Below are positions 1 through 8,499 of a stretch of DNA of 64,000 nucleotides, one piece after another. The notes beneath the pieces are model-generated. The model had not been told where the DNA came from, searched no databases, and saw only the letters and a list, made by a program, of their open reading frames with translations. Source of the stretch: AV40 sp038230255 (GTDB lineage Bacteria > Verrucomicrobiota > Verrucomicrobiia > Chthoniobacterales > UBA10450); contig JBBRNP010000003.1 in NCBI GenBank assembly GCA_038230255.1, forward strand, positions 310,001-374,000, read 5' to 3'. Numbering within the stretch: position 1 is the first letter of the stretch; each line of letters begins with the position of its first letter. Both the position numbers and the translations under genes were made by a program.

Positions 1-243
1 ACCGCTCCCCCAGGCCAGACCATTTTTGCCGAACAAAACCGGCACCGCCGGACTGACCGCAGTCCAACCGCCGCCGCCGGACCGTTCGAACAACTGCAAT
101 TTTCCGCGCATCGAATTCCAGTCCGGCGCAATCGCAACAATGAGCTGGGAGCAATCCGCCGGAACACCCTCGGCAACAGCGTTGCTTGCCAGAACAATCA
201 CCGCCGCGCCAAACAAGAATCTAGGCAAGATCGACATAAACAT
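1..243 (-). CDS. L,D-transpeptidase (YkuD-like), N-terminal part only
   Basis: The reverse strand reads open from an ATG at 243 (alternative ATG at 237) to the window edge, giving the first 81 residues of a longer protein. Residues 1-25 form a hydrophobic signal peptide ending in ASNAVAE. The following stretch has QLIVAIAPDWNSMRGKLQLF and VPVLFGKNGLAWG, the pattern that opens the YkuD domain of secreted L,D-transpeptidases, where a target Cys lies further downstream outside the window. Such enzymes cross-link peptidoglycan in the periplasm. It is divergent from the next gene, with only about 25 bases between them. The catalytic HXnSHGC region is not visible, so the family call rests on the N-terminal pattern alone. 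An AAGATCGACAT motif overlaps codons 3-6. Confidence 0.6.
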   Translation of the reverse strand, partial: MFMSILPRFLFGAAVIVLASNAVAEGVPADCSQLIVAIAPDWNSMRGKLQLFERSGGGGWTAVSPAVPVLFGKNGLAWGSG

Positions 244-267
244 TCGCAAATGTAGGCGCACGGTTTA

Positions 268-2100
268 TTGATTTCCTCGTTTGTCGTGAAAAAAATCTGG
301 ACCGTTCTCATTCTCCTGGTTGCCGTCTTCCTTAGCTATGCCCCCGCTGTGCGCAACGGTTTTGTCTGGGACGACACCGCCTTGATCTTGCGCGATCCGC
401 TGATTCGAAGTTGGCAACTGATACCGGAAGGCTTCAACCATTTCCTCTTCGTGGATGCGACCGCCTCGGATTTCTATCGGCCGATCCAACGACTCAGTTA
501 CGCGATCGACTATGCGGCTTTTGCTTTTCGTCCCGGGCCGTATCACATCACCAGTCTCCTTTGGCACAGCTTGGCGGCCATCGCCTTGCTGTTTTTCGCT
601 GAAGAACTTCTCCTCGCGTTTGGAATTGAACGCCGACGATGCCAATTGATCGCGCTCGGCGTGGCGCTGGTTTGGGCCGTTCATCCAGTGCAAAGCGCGG
701 CCGTAGTTTACATTTCCGGCCGGGCCGATCCGCTGGCCACTGCATTCGGATTTCTTGGTCTCTTTTTGCTACTCCATGCGTCTCGCGCACTCGGTCCCCG
801 CAAACTGCTGTTTCTTGTCGGGAGCGCTGCCGCACTTCTTTTGAGCGCATTCAGCAAAGAATCCGGCCTGATTTTTTCCGCCATTGGTCTCACATTTTTT
901 CTGTGGAAGAAAAATTGGGCGGACCTGTGGAAAACAGTGGCCGTGGTGGCGTTCGTCAGCACGATCTATTTCAATCTCCGTTTCGGGGCCGAGCATAATC
1001 CCGCGCCAAGGCTGAGCCCGCCGCCTCCGTTGCTGGTTAAACCGATTATTGTCGCGCGAGCTGTGGCTGAATACGCCGGCTTAATCGTTTTTCCGTTGAA
1101 CTTGCACATGGACCGCGATGTGGAAACGCAGCCGAGTGGATTCAGCGAAGCCAGCCTGGCGCACGCGGCCTGGCGCGAACTGCAAACGCTGCTCGGTCTC
1201 ATTTTAATCGCGGCATTTTTTTACTGGATGCTGCAAGCGCGGAAGCGCAATCCGACGGTGTTCATAGCGCTTCTTTTCGCACTGATTGCTTATTTGCCGA
1301 TAAGCGGCGTTATCACTTTGAACGCAACGGCGGCGGAGCATTGGATTTATCTGCCGAGCGCGTTCCTTTTTCTGGCCGTCGCTCTCGAAATTGCCGGACT
1401 GGAAGAGAAACTGAAACCGCGAGCATCGAGAATCGTCATGGCGGCCGGATTGCTTGCGCTCTGGGTAGTCTTTCTCGGCGCGCGCACGTTTGTGCGAACT
1501 TTCGATTGGAAAGACCAACGCACGTTTCTTGAGCGAGCGATCGCTCATGGGGGCGATTCGGCCCGAATGCTCATCAACCTGGGCGGACTCGATTTGAACG
1601 AAGGGAAATTAGCAGACGCCGCGGTGCATTTGCATGCTGCGTTGCAAAAGAAACCGGACCAGCCGTTGGCCGTGATCAATCTTGCCGCGGTCGCATTGAA
1701 ACAAAACGATTTCAAGCTCGCGCGAGAATTACTGACGCGCGCGACGCAGATGCCGCTGGTGGACGCGGAGGCGCATCAAATGTTGGCTGCGCTTGAAAAC
1801 AAAGAGAGAGGGAAAGTCGATGTAATGCGGATGCGGTTGGCGGCGCGAACGGGGCCGCCGAATTGGTCGATCGAGAAACGCTACATTCAATTACTCGATG
1901 AAACGCGTGGACCGGCTGCGGCGATCAACGAGTTGCTGATTTGTCTTCAAACCCAATGGTATCGCGCGGAAAGTTGGAAATTATTGAGCGATCTGCACGC
2001 GAAACTTGGACATTCTACGCAAGCGGCGGGAGCTCTGGCGCAGGCACGCGCCTATGACGTTCATTTGCAACCGAGCGCTCCGGGACCGGCAAGTCCGTAA
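268..2100 (+). CDS. TMTC-like polytopic membrane protein with C-terminal TPRs
   Basis: A 610-residue protein with about ten hydrophobic segments in the first 410 residues and a soluble tail of TPR-like helices (about 430-600). The membrane part has hallmarks of the TMTC/GT-C O-mannosyltransferase-like family: WDD at 34-36 after the first membrane helix, YRP near 70, and HPVQSAAVVYISGRADPL near 139-156. Related bacterial proteins are presumed to transfer sugar from a lipid carrier to proteins at the membrane; activity here is inference. The start is uncertain: the longest frame begins with TTG at 268, and a GTG at 286 would give MKKIWTVLILL, a more natural membrane start. No clear ribosome site is seen for either. 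It is divergent from the L,D-transpeptidase. Confidence 0.65.
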   Translation: MISSFVVKKIWTVLILLVAVFLSYAPAVRNGFVWDDTALILRDPLIRSWQLIPEGFNHFLFVDATASDFYRPIQRLSYAIDYAAFAFRPGPYHITSLLWHSLAAIALLFFAEELLLAFGIERRRCQLIALGVALVWAVHPVQSAAVVYISGRADPLATAFGFLGLFLLLHASRALGPRKLLFLVGSAAALLLSAFSKESGLIFSAIGLTFFLWKKNWADLWKTVAVVAFVSTIYFNLRFGAEHNPAPRLSPPPPLLVKPIIVARAVAEYAGLIVFPLNLHMDRDVETQPSGFSEASLAHAAWRELQTLLGLILIAAFFYWMLQARKRNPTVFIALLFALIAYLPISGVITLNATAAEHWIYLPSAFLFLAVALEIAGLEEKLKPRASRIVMAAGLLALWVVFLGARTFVRTFDWKDQRTFLERAIAHGGDSARMLINLGGLDLNEGKLADAAVHLHAALQKKPDQPLAVINLAAVALKQNDFKLARELLTRATQMPLVDAEAHQMLAALENKERGKVDVMRMRLAARTGPPNWSIEKRYIQLLDETRGPAAAINELLICLQTQWYRAESWKLLSDLHAKLGHSTQAAGALAQARAYDVHLQPSAPGPASP

Positions 2101-2205
2101 ATTGTTCCGGCCTAACGAATTTACATACATCTCGAAGCAAGGCCGTGAGCGAACATGGTTTGGTTCTGAATAACGCAGAACCGTTTTGCGTCACTTATAA
2201 ACAAT

Positions 2206-3126
2206 ATGAAAACATCTCTTCTATGTGGAGCGGTGCTGGCCATTCTGGGTTTGGCAGCGGCTCCACTCATTGCACAAACCCAGACCACAACCAGTTCGAG
2301 TAGCTCCGGCTACGTCCAGACGAGCAAGATCATTGGAACAAAAGTCAAAACTGCGCAGGGCGAAGAAGTCGGCGTAGTTAAAGACGTTGTGCTCGATCGC
2401 AGCAACGGTTGCATGGCTTACACCGTGCTCTCAGCCGGCGGTACCGGCAGCCGAATGACAGGCCAGGCCAAAATGGTTGCCGTGCCGTGGAGTGTTTACT
2501 CTGTTTCACCTGACATGAGTTATCTCACGGTCAGTGTTGAGCGAGACCGCATCTACAACGCCCCGGTATTCGAATATTCCAGAATCGGTGACACCAGCTA
2601 CACCAGTACCGTGTACTCGACTTTCGGAGTCTCCGCCGGAGTCGGCGTTTCGGGTGCAACAACGACCACCACCGGTGCGACCACGACGACCGGCGCAACC
2701 ACGCAGACACAAACCGGCGCTTATGCTTCACCAAGCGCAACGGCGGGCATGAGCGCATCGCCAATGGCAAGTGCTTCACCGAGCGCATCCGCTTCGGCAA
2801 GCGCTTCACCGAGTGCGACTGCATCAGCGACTGCAGCGGCCACGGCTTCGGCAGCTGCGAGCGCAAGCGCTTCGCCTACTAAGGCAACACGCAGTGCAAG
2901 TTCTAAGACTGGGGCCGCGGCCGACGCGACCGGCAGTCCGTCCAGCTCGAGCACCAAGAGTTCAAAGAAATCTACCAGCGGCGAGAAAGCGACAAGCATA
3001 GAGAAATCCACCAGCGCGGAGTCGTCAGCTGAATCTTCGGCAAGCCCTTCTGCCAAAAAGCACAAGAAGAGCAGCGCTGAAGACACCACCGAAACCGCCC
3101 CAACACCTGGCGGAGAACAAGAATAA
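2206..3126 (+). CDS. Secreted PRC-barrel protein with Ser/Ala/Thr-rich tail
   Basis: Residues 1-23 are a signal peptide (LAILGLAAAPLIAQ). Residues 38-115 hold a PRC-barrel domain, seen as KIIGTKVKTAQGEEVGVVKD followed by LDRSNGCMAYTVLS. From about residue 140 to 306 the protein is low-complexity Ser, Ala, Thr and Pro with repeated ASPSASA-like units, turning basic and acidic (KSSKKSTSGEK, KKHKKSSAED) near the end. PRC barrels bind small ligands or partner proteins; the tail looks like a cell-wall or extracellular spacer. The ATG lies 105 bases after the preceding stop and the gene ends at a strong terminator at 3158-3192, so it is probably monocistronic. Function is unknown. Confidence 0.75.
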   Translation: MKTSLLCGAVLAILGLAAAPLIAQTQTTTSSSSSGYVQTSKIIGTKVKTAQGEEVGVVKDVVLDRSNGCMAYTVLSAGGTGSRMTGQAKMVAVPWSVYSVSPDMSYLTVSVERDRIYNAPVFEYSRIGDTSYTSTVYSTFGVSAGVGVSGATTTTTGATTTTGATTQTQTGAYASPSATAGMSASPMASASPSASASASASPSATASATAAATASAAASASASPTKATRSASSKTGAAADATGSPSSSSTKSSKKSTSGEKATSIEKSTSAESSAESSASPSAKKHKKSSAEDTTETAPTPGGEQE

Positions 3127-3157
3127 TCATTGAGCGATCCGATCGGGTCGCATTTGC

Positions 3158-3192
3158 AAAAGCGGGAATGCCCAAAAGGCATTCCCGCTTTT
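3158..3192. terminator. Bidirectional Rho-independent terminator
   Basis: A perfect 15-base-pair stem (AAAAGCGGGAATGCC with its complement) closes a 5-base loop. The stem begins with A and ends with T runs, so both strands end in a U tract. It sits between the convergent PRC-barrel gene and MFS gene and would serve both. Confidence 0.9.
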
Positions 3193-3205
3193 CTTTAGAT
3201 CGACG

Positions 3206-4459
3206 TCAAACGCTCGCTGCTTCGACCCGTGCCGTGTCTCCGGGCAGATATTTTATTCCAACAAACCACGCCACGGCACCGATCAACATCACCACGGAAA
3301 CGAAAAGAAAGGCGATAGTCATGTTCGTGTGGCCGGCGATAAAGCCAATCGTCGGAAACGCTGCCGCATCGCCAAAGAGGTGAATGATCAGAATATTGAG
3401 AGCAAAAGCGGACGCTCTTACTTTGGGAAGCGTAACGTTCGCGAGCGCGGTGTTTGACGGGCCGGTATTCAAGAACATGAAAAAGACCGAGGCAAACATC
3501 AGAAACCACGCGGCCGGAAACGGTGTAAACAGGAACACCACAAACAGCGGAAATGCGATGACCATTCCCAGCGCTGAAACGAGAAAATAGGAACCTGGCC
3601 AACGCTTTCGGAAACGGTCTCCGAGCCAGCCGCCCAGCAACGTGGACGTCAATCCTGCTACCACAATAATCACCCCGAAAAATTTCGTAGCTGAAGCCGG
3701 CTGGCCGCGAAATTTCAAATACGCTGCAACCCAAAACCCGATTCCACCAATGGCAAAAGTAAGCGCAGTTTGGGCGATACAATTGAGTGTGTAAGATCGC
3801 GTCCGAATGAGCGCGATGTAATCTTCCAGACTGGCACCGCGCCGCTCCGGCCGCGTCCCAGCGCGCGTCCGCGGGTCGCGCTGGGTGAAACAGAATAGCC
3901 CGAGCAACAGTCCGGGCGGAGTAACCAGATAGAAAGCCCAGCGCCATCCCAGATGTTCGCTAATCCAACCGCCGAGAACGTAGCCGAGAGCGCTCCCCAC
4001 CGGAATCGCCGCGCAAAAGACAGCCATCACGCGCCCGCGAGTTTGCAGCGGAAAAAGATCGGCCAGCACTGTGGGCGCGGCCGGTCCATAACCACCCTCG
4101 CCGATTCCAACAAAGACGCGGGTGATCAAGAGGGCGCCGAATGTCGCAGCCAAACCCGACGCCCCACTTGCTAAACTCCAAAGAATTACCGCCGAACCAA
4201 TGATGATCCAGCGAGAGAACCGATCCGAGAGCCAACCCAAAGCCGGCGCCGCCAGCATATAAGTGACAAGAAACGCCGTCCCCAATACCCCCGTAATCGC
4301 CATCGCATTGCGATCGCTTGTCGCAAAGAATGTTTCTCGTATTTGGGGCTCAACTGCGGCCAGAACCTGCCGATCGATATAATTGAAAAGATTAATCGCG
4401 AGTAATAGCGCGAGTGCGGTCTGGGCGCCGGGGGAACGACGGTCGTTTGTTTCCATCAC
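3206..4459 (-). CDS. MFS transporter, spinster-like
   Basis: A 417-residue protein with twelve predicted membrane helices. The N-terminus LFNYIDRQVLAAVEPQIR and the loop GWLSDRFSRWIIIGS match the first helix and the 2-3 loop signature of the major facilitator superfamily; the YIDRQ start is typical of the spinster-like/ACS group. Repeats of the loop motif occur in the second half (GGWLGDRFRKRW). The substrate cannot be told from sequence; organic anions or sphingolipid-like molecules are transported by relatives. It begins with MM (ATG at 4459 or 4456), is divergent from the acyltransferase fusion at 4521, and converges on the terminator at 3158-3192. Confidence 0.85.
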   Translation of the reverse strand: MMETNDRRSPGAQTALALLLAINLFNYIDRQVLAAVEPQIRETFFATSDRNAMAITGVLGTAFLVTYMLAAPALGWLSDRFSRWIIIGSAVILWSLASGASGLAATFGALLITRVFVGIGEGGYGPAAPTVLADLFPLQTRGRVMAVFCAAIPVGSALGYVLGGWISEHLGWRWAFYLVTPPGLLLGLFCFTQRDPRTRAGTRPERRGASLEDYIALIRTRSYTLNCIAQTALTFAIGGIGFWVAAYLKFRGQPASATKFFGVIIVVAGLTSTLLGGWLGDRFRKRWPGSYFLVSALGMVIAFPLFVVFLFTPFPAAWFLMFASVFFMFLNTGPSNTALANVTLPKVRASAFALNILIIHLFGDAAAFPTIGFIAGHTNMTIAFLFVSVVMLIGAVAWFVGIKYLPGDTARVEAASV

Positions 4460-4520
4460 TACTTGTCGATTGGCAGATAGATGGCCGCAGGCTAGTTGTA
4501 AATAATAAACGTAATAAACG

Positions 4521-6770
4521 ATGCCTCACATGACCGCCGGTGAGCGCGCGCTCCATTTTATTGGGCGGCCGCTTGTCAGACTCTTCTATCGCGTCCAGCC
4601 GCTCGGCCTTGAGCATTTGCCGGAAGGCGGCTTCCTCCTTTTGCCCAATCACATCACCTGGGTCGACGCCCTCGTCCTCCAATTCGCATGCCCCCGCCCC
4701 ATTCGTTACATCGTCGATCAAGAATTTTATCAGAAGCCCATGCTCCGCGCCGTCATGCGCGCTGTCGGCTGCATTCCAATCGACGTCCGCCATTCGCGTT
4801 CGGCAATTCGCGCTGCGACCGAACAACTCGCCGCCGGCGAGATCGTTTGTCTTTTTCCCGAAGGCCAACTCACACGATCCGGGACATTGTTGCGGCTCCG
4901 TCGCGGCTACGAATTGATTGCCCAACACGCGAACGCGACCGTCGTCCCGGTTTGGCTCGATCGCCTTTGGGGTTCAATCTTTTCATTTCAAGGAGGAAAG
5001 TTCTTCACTAAATGGCCGAAGGAAATTCCATATCGTGTCAGCGTTGCATTCGGCAAACCGCTTGAGGCAAAGGCCGCTGACATCGCGACCGTGCGCCAAG
5101 AGTTGCTCAAGCTCGGTGAGCTCTGCTACAGCCGGCGACCTTCGTTAGATCGACATCTGGCCGAGGAATGCGTGCGCGGATTGAAACAGCGGCGTTTCTC
5201 AACCGCGGTCATCGACGGGATCGATAACAGCGAATTGAGCCGCGCCAAATTGCTCGGAGCGGCCGCCGCGCTGAGTCGTCTTCTGCGAAAAGAATTTCCC
5301 GATAAACGAATTGCGATCGTTTTGCCTGCCGGCAAAGGCTCGATGGTTGCAAATCTTGCCGTCACCCTTGCCGGAAAAGTCGCGGTCGATTTGAATTTCA
5401 CCGCTGGCCGCAGCGCGAACGAGTCGGCATGCAAACGTGCCGAGTTACGCGTTGCGATCTCGGCCACGCCGTTCATCGAACGCGTGAAAGATTTTCCATG
5501 GCCCGAGCGGGTCCTGAAATTGGACGAGTTAATGCCCCGGCTAAAATCGCGAATTCTGTTTTGGTGGATGATGGCGATCTTCGCCCCGACGCGCCTGCTT
5601 CTGCGATTTTTACAAGTTCCGAAACGCGGCGGACATGATGAAGCCGTCGTGCTCTTTACCAGCGGCAGCTCCGGAGAACCCAAAGGTGTGGTTCTCTCTC
5701 ATCGCAATATCGTCAGTAACGTCTCTCAATTTCGCGAGCTTCTCGATGCGAAAAAGGAAGATGCGATTCTGGCTTCACTGCCGTTTTTTCACAGCTTCGG
5801 ATCGACCGTCACGCTTTGGTATCCGTTGATCGAAGGCATCCGCATCGTTACCTATCCGAATCCACTTGAGGTGACGAAGAACGCCGCGCTGATCGAGAAA
5901 TACAAACTGACGTTACTATTGGCGACGCCAACTTTTCTCCGCGGTTATTTACGCAAAGCGGAGCCGCAGCAACTTTGTAGTTTGCGGCTTGTCATCACTG
6001 GCGCAGAAAAACTTCCGCTCGATTTGGCGAAAGCATTCGAAGAGCGATTTCATCAACGAGTGTTTGAAGGATACGGACTGACCGAGACTTCGCCGGTTGT
6101 GAGCGTGAACCTGCCCGACCCGCAACCGACCAAACCGGGCCAGCAAGTGCAGCCATCGAGTCGTCTGGGATCGGTCGGCAAAATGGCGCCCGGAATCGCC
6201 GCCGAAATTCGCGAACCGGAGGCCGGTCGAAAACTTTCGCTCCATGAAACCGGAATGGTCTGGTTCCGAGGCGTAAATATTTTCGAAGGTTATTTGCATG
6301 ATGAAAAACGCACGGCGGATGTTTTGCAGGATGGCTGGTTCAAAACCGGCGACATCGGCCGGTTCGATGAAGATGGATTTCTTTACATCGAAGGCCGGCT
6401 TTCGCGTTTCTCAAAGATCGGCGGCGAAATGGTGCCGCATGAAGGTGTCGAACAAAAGATCATCGAGTTGCTGGGATTCTCCGGGAAAGACGAACGCCTG
6501 ATCGCGATCGTCGGAGTCCAGGACGAAGCCAAAGGCGAAGCGCTCATTGTCCTCAGCGCGGTAGATGTCGATCTTACCCAGTTGCGTGACAAACTCCGCG
6601 AAGCCGGCGTCCCCAATCTGTGGATCCCGAAAAAAGTTTGTCGGGTGGATTCGATTCCTGTCCTGGCCTCTGGCAAACTCGACCTGAAAAAATGTCAGGA
6701 AGTCGGGGTACAAGGTGGATCGAGCGCTCCGTCGCTCGATGTTACAAATGGCGGCAAAGCCGCAAATTGA
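4521..6770 (+). CDS. PlsC acyltransferase fused to AMP-forming acyl ligase (Aas-like)
   Basis: The 749-residue protein has an N-terminal glycerolipid acyltransferase domain with the HX4D motif NHITWVD at 43-49 and FPEG near 115, then an AMP-binding domain with P-loop TSGSSGEPKG at 380-389, YGLTE near 518 and GWFKTGDIGRFDEDGFLY near 607. This is the Aas order: activation of a fatty acid and its transfer to a lysophospholipid at the inner membrane. Its last roughly 19 codons (QGGSSAPSLD to the stop) are encoded by the hairpin repeat at 6714-6801, so the natural C-terminus has probably been replaced or extended by the repeat. The next gene, also an acyltransferase, starts 40 bases later and is probably co-transcribed. 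Confidence 0.85.
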   Translation: MPHMTAGERALHFIGRPLVRLFYRVQPLGLEHLPEGGFLLLPNHITWVDALVLQFACPRPIRYIVDQEFYQKPMLRAVMRAVGCIPIDVRHSRSAIRAATEQLAAGEIVCLFPEGQLTRSGTLLRLRRGYELIAQHANATVVPVWLDRLWGSIFSFQGGKFFTKWPKEIPYRVSVAFGKPLEAKAADIATVRQELLKLGELCYSRRPSLDRHLAEECVRGLKQRRFSTAVIDGIDNSELSRAKLLGAAAALSRLLRKEFPDKRIAIVLPAGKGSMVANLAVTLAGKVAVDLNFTAGRSANESACKRAELRVAISATPFIERVKDFPWPERVLKLDELMPRLKSRILFWWMMAIFAPTRLLLRFLQVPKRGGHDEAVVLFTSGSSGEPKGVVLSHRNIVSNVSQFRELLDAKKEDAILASLPFFHSFGSTVTLWYPLIEGIRIVTYPNPLEVTKNAALIEKYKLTLLLATPTFLRGYLRKAEPQQLCSLRLVITGAEKLPLDLAKAFEERFHQRVFEGYGLTETSPVVSVNLPDPQPTKPGQQVQPSSRLGSVGKMAPGIAAEIREPEAGRKLSLHETGMVWFRGVNIFEGYLHDEKRTADVLQDGWFKTGDIGRFDEDGFLYIEGRLSRFSKIGGEMVPHEGVEQKIIELLGFSGKDERLIAIVGVQDEAKGEALIVLSAVDVDLTQLRDKLREAGVPNLWIPKKVCRVDSIPVLASGKLDLKKCQEVGVQGGSSAPSLDVTNGGKAAN

Positions 6771-6801
6771 TTATCATCGCCCGCGGAGCGGCCGATCCAC
6801 C
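6714..6801. repeat. Hairpin repeat family D, copy 1 (88 bp)
   Basis: Begins GGTGGATCGAGCG and ends GCGGCCGATCCACC, so its ends are inverted repeats; inside is GCGGCAAAGCCGC. A copy of the same length is at 29779-29866. It forms the junction between two acyltransferase genes and encodes the end of the first. Confidence 0.85.
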
Positions 6802-6810
6802 ACCCTTCAA

Positions 6811-8499
6811 ATGCATTCATGGTTTCACTTAGTTTCCAACCGCGCGGCATCGCTGTCCATGAAGCTGCTCTTCGGTTACTCAGCGCGCATTTATGTCGTC
6901 GGCTGTGAACACGCCAATCGCGCTGGGGGATTTCTGCTCGCTTCAAATCACATCAGTCATTTCGATCCGCCCATTATCTCATCCGTGACCCGGCGAAAGA
7001 TCGACTGGATGGCAATGGCCGAATTTTTCCCGGTTCCGGGCCTCGGACATTTTTTGCGGGCGGTGGACGCCTTTCCAGCCGCGCGTGATCGCGCCGATCG
7101 CAAGACGATTCGAATCGCAATCGAGCGGTTGAAAAAGGGCCGCATCGTCGGCGTGTTTCCGGAAGGCGGCATTCGCGACGGCGCGCGTTCGCTGCTCGAA
7201 GGCGCGCCATCGCGAGCCGGAGCCTCGACTCTGGCGCACATGGCCGGCGTTCCGATCGTGCCGTGCGTGATTCTCGGAAGCGACCGTCTCTACGCGAAAA
7301 GAAATTGGTTACCGCTTCGGCGGACGCCGATCTGGATCGCTTTCGGCCGGGCGATTTCGCATTTTCCCGAATTGGAGAAATCAGTCGCGCGTGAACGGAT
7401 TGAACAAGAGCTCACCGCTGCGTTCCAGCGACTCTACGCGGAGCAGCGGGAAAAGTTTCAACTGACGAGCGACGATCTACCGCATCCGCCACGCGTGCGC
7501 ATGCGCTCGCATCCGAAAATTCCTGGTCGCCCGTTCCATCGCGCAACTGCGTCGGTAGTCGACTTCGCCATGTGCGTGTCGATGAACTTCGTGCAATCGC
7601 GTCATCGCTTAAACGGCGGAAGCGCGGAGGACATGGAGCGTTACGTCGTCGAATGCGAGAACCTGACGCCGTCCGAATATTATGCCGTGCGGCAAGATGT
7701 CGATCTTGCCCGCGCGATTGAAGAGCGCAACGGCACTTCGGTGACCTGGCGCAGCCCGATCGAAACCAGATTTCCGCAGAACAACGTTGCGCGCGCCGAT
7801 TTCTTCCCGTGCGTCCGCGGGAAAACTGCGCCGACTGTGATCATGCTTCACGCGTTGATGTCGGCGACGCATATCGGTTATCGCCGATGGGCCGCCCGAT
7901 TCAACGAGCTGGGATGGAACGCGTGCTTTGTTCATCTGCCGTATCATTACTCGCGTGTTCCGCCGGGTCACTGGAATGGCGAGCTTGCAATCACGGCGGA
8001 TTTAATTCGAAACGCCGAAGGCTTGCGTCAGGGCGTCATCGAACTGCGCCAACTCATCGGGGCCTTGCGCGAACACGGTTGCAACGAAATCGGAATTCTC
8101 GGGACAAGCTACGGCGGGTGGATTGGCGCATTACTCGCCATGGTCGAGCGCGATTTACGCTTCGTTGCGCTGATGGCGCCGATCGTGAATGTCGAACATG
8201 CTATTTGGCAAAATCCCGGAACGGCATTCATGCGACGAGAGCTGCGTCGCGCGAAGATCGCGCCCGAACTCGTGGCGCGGCATTTTCATCTTAGCTCGCC
8301 GTTGCACAACGTGCCGGTGTGCGATCCGGCGCGGGTTCTCTTTGTCTCGGGCGATTTCGATTTGATCGCGCGATCGACAGACATCGACGCGATCCAACAA
8401 AAATGGCGCGGCTCCGAATTACTCCGCGTGCCGCAAGGCCACTTCGGTTATCGGATGATGCGCGAAACAGTCACGCGTCTGAAAGAGCGCGGACTCTAG
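6811..8499 (+). CDS. PlsC acyltransferase fused to alpha/beta hydrolase
   Basis: From ATG 6811 the protein has 562 residues. The N-terminal half is a 1-acylglycerol-phosphate acyltransferase-like domain with HX4D as NHISHFD (46-52) and FPEGGIRDG. The C-terminal half is an alpha/beta hydrolase: GTSYGG with presumed nucleophile Ser433, and a closing GHFGYR with His544. The combination suggests a lipid-remodelling enzyme next to the Aas-like gene upstream; the substrate is unknown. The frame is open upstream to 6715, but that stretch lies in the hairpin repeat at 6714-6801 and has no family character, so 6811 is preferred. The stop codon shares a CTAG with the stop of the convergent lipase maturation factor gene, so the two genes overlap tail to tail by four bases. 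Confidence 0.8.
   Translation: MHSWFHLVSNRAASLSMKLLFGYSARIYVVGCEHANRAGGFLLASNHISHFDPPIISSVTRRKIDWMAMAEFFPVPGLGHFLRAVDAFPAARDRADRKTIRIAIERLKKGRIVGVFPEGGIRDGARSLLEGAPSRAGASTLAHMAGVPIVPCVILGSDRLYAKRNWLPLRRTPIWIAFGRAISHFPELEKSVARERIEQELTAAFQRLYAEQREKFQLTSDDLPHPPRVRMRSHPKIPGRPFHRATASVVDFAMCVSMNFVQSRHRLNGGSAEDMERYVVECENLTPSEYYAVRQDVDLARAIEERNGTSVTWRSPIETRFPQNNVARADFFPCVRGKTAPTVIMLHALMSATHIGYRRWAARFNELGWNACFVHLPYHYSRVPPGHWNGELAITADLIRNAEGLRQGVIELRQLIGALREHGCNEIGILGTSYGGWIGALLAMVERDLRFVALMAPIVNVEHAIWQNPGTAFMRRELRRAKIAPELVARHFHLSSPLHNVPVCDPARVLFVSGDFDLIARSTDIDAIQQKWRGSELLRVPQGHFGYRMMRETVTRLKERGL

Noticed and set aside
2640..2990. Repeated units in the PRC-barrel gene as a possible CRISPR
   Set aside because: The repeats are short Ser/Ala/Pro codon runs without fixed repeat-spacer length; they are low-complexity protein.
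2721..3182. 153-codon frame opposite the PRC-barrel tail
   Set aside because: Mirror of the Ser/Ala repeats (LALGEALAEADALGEA); no independent support.
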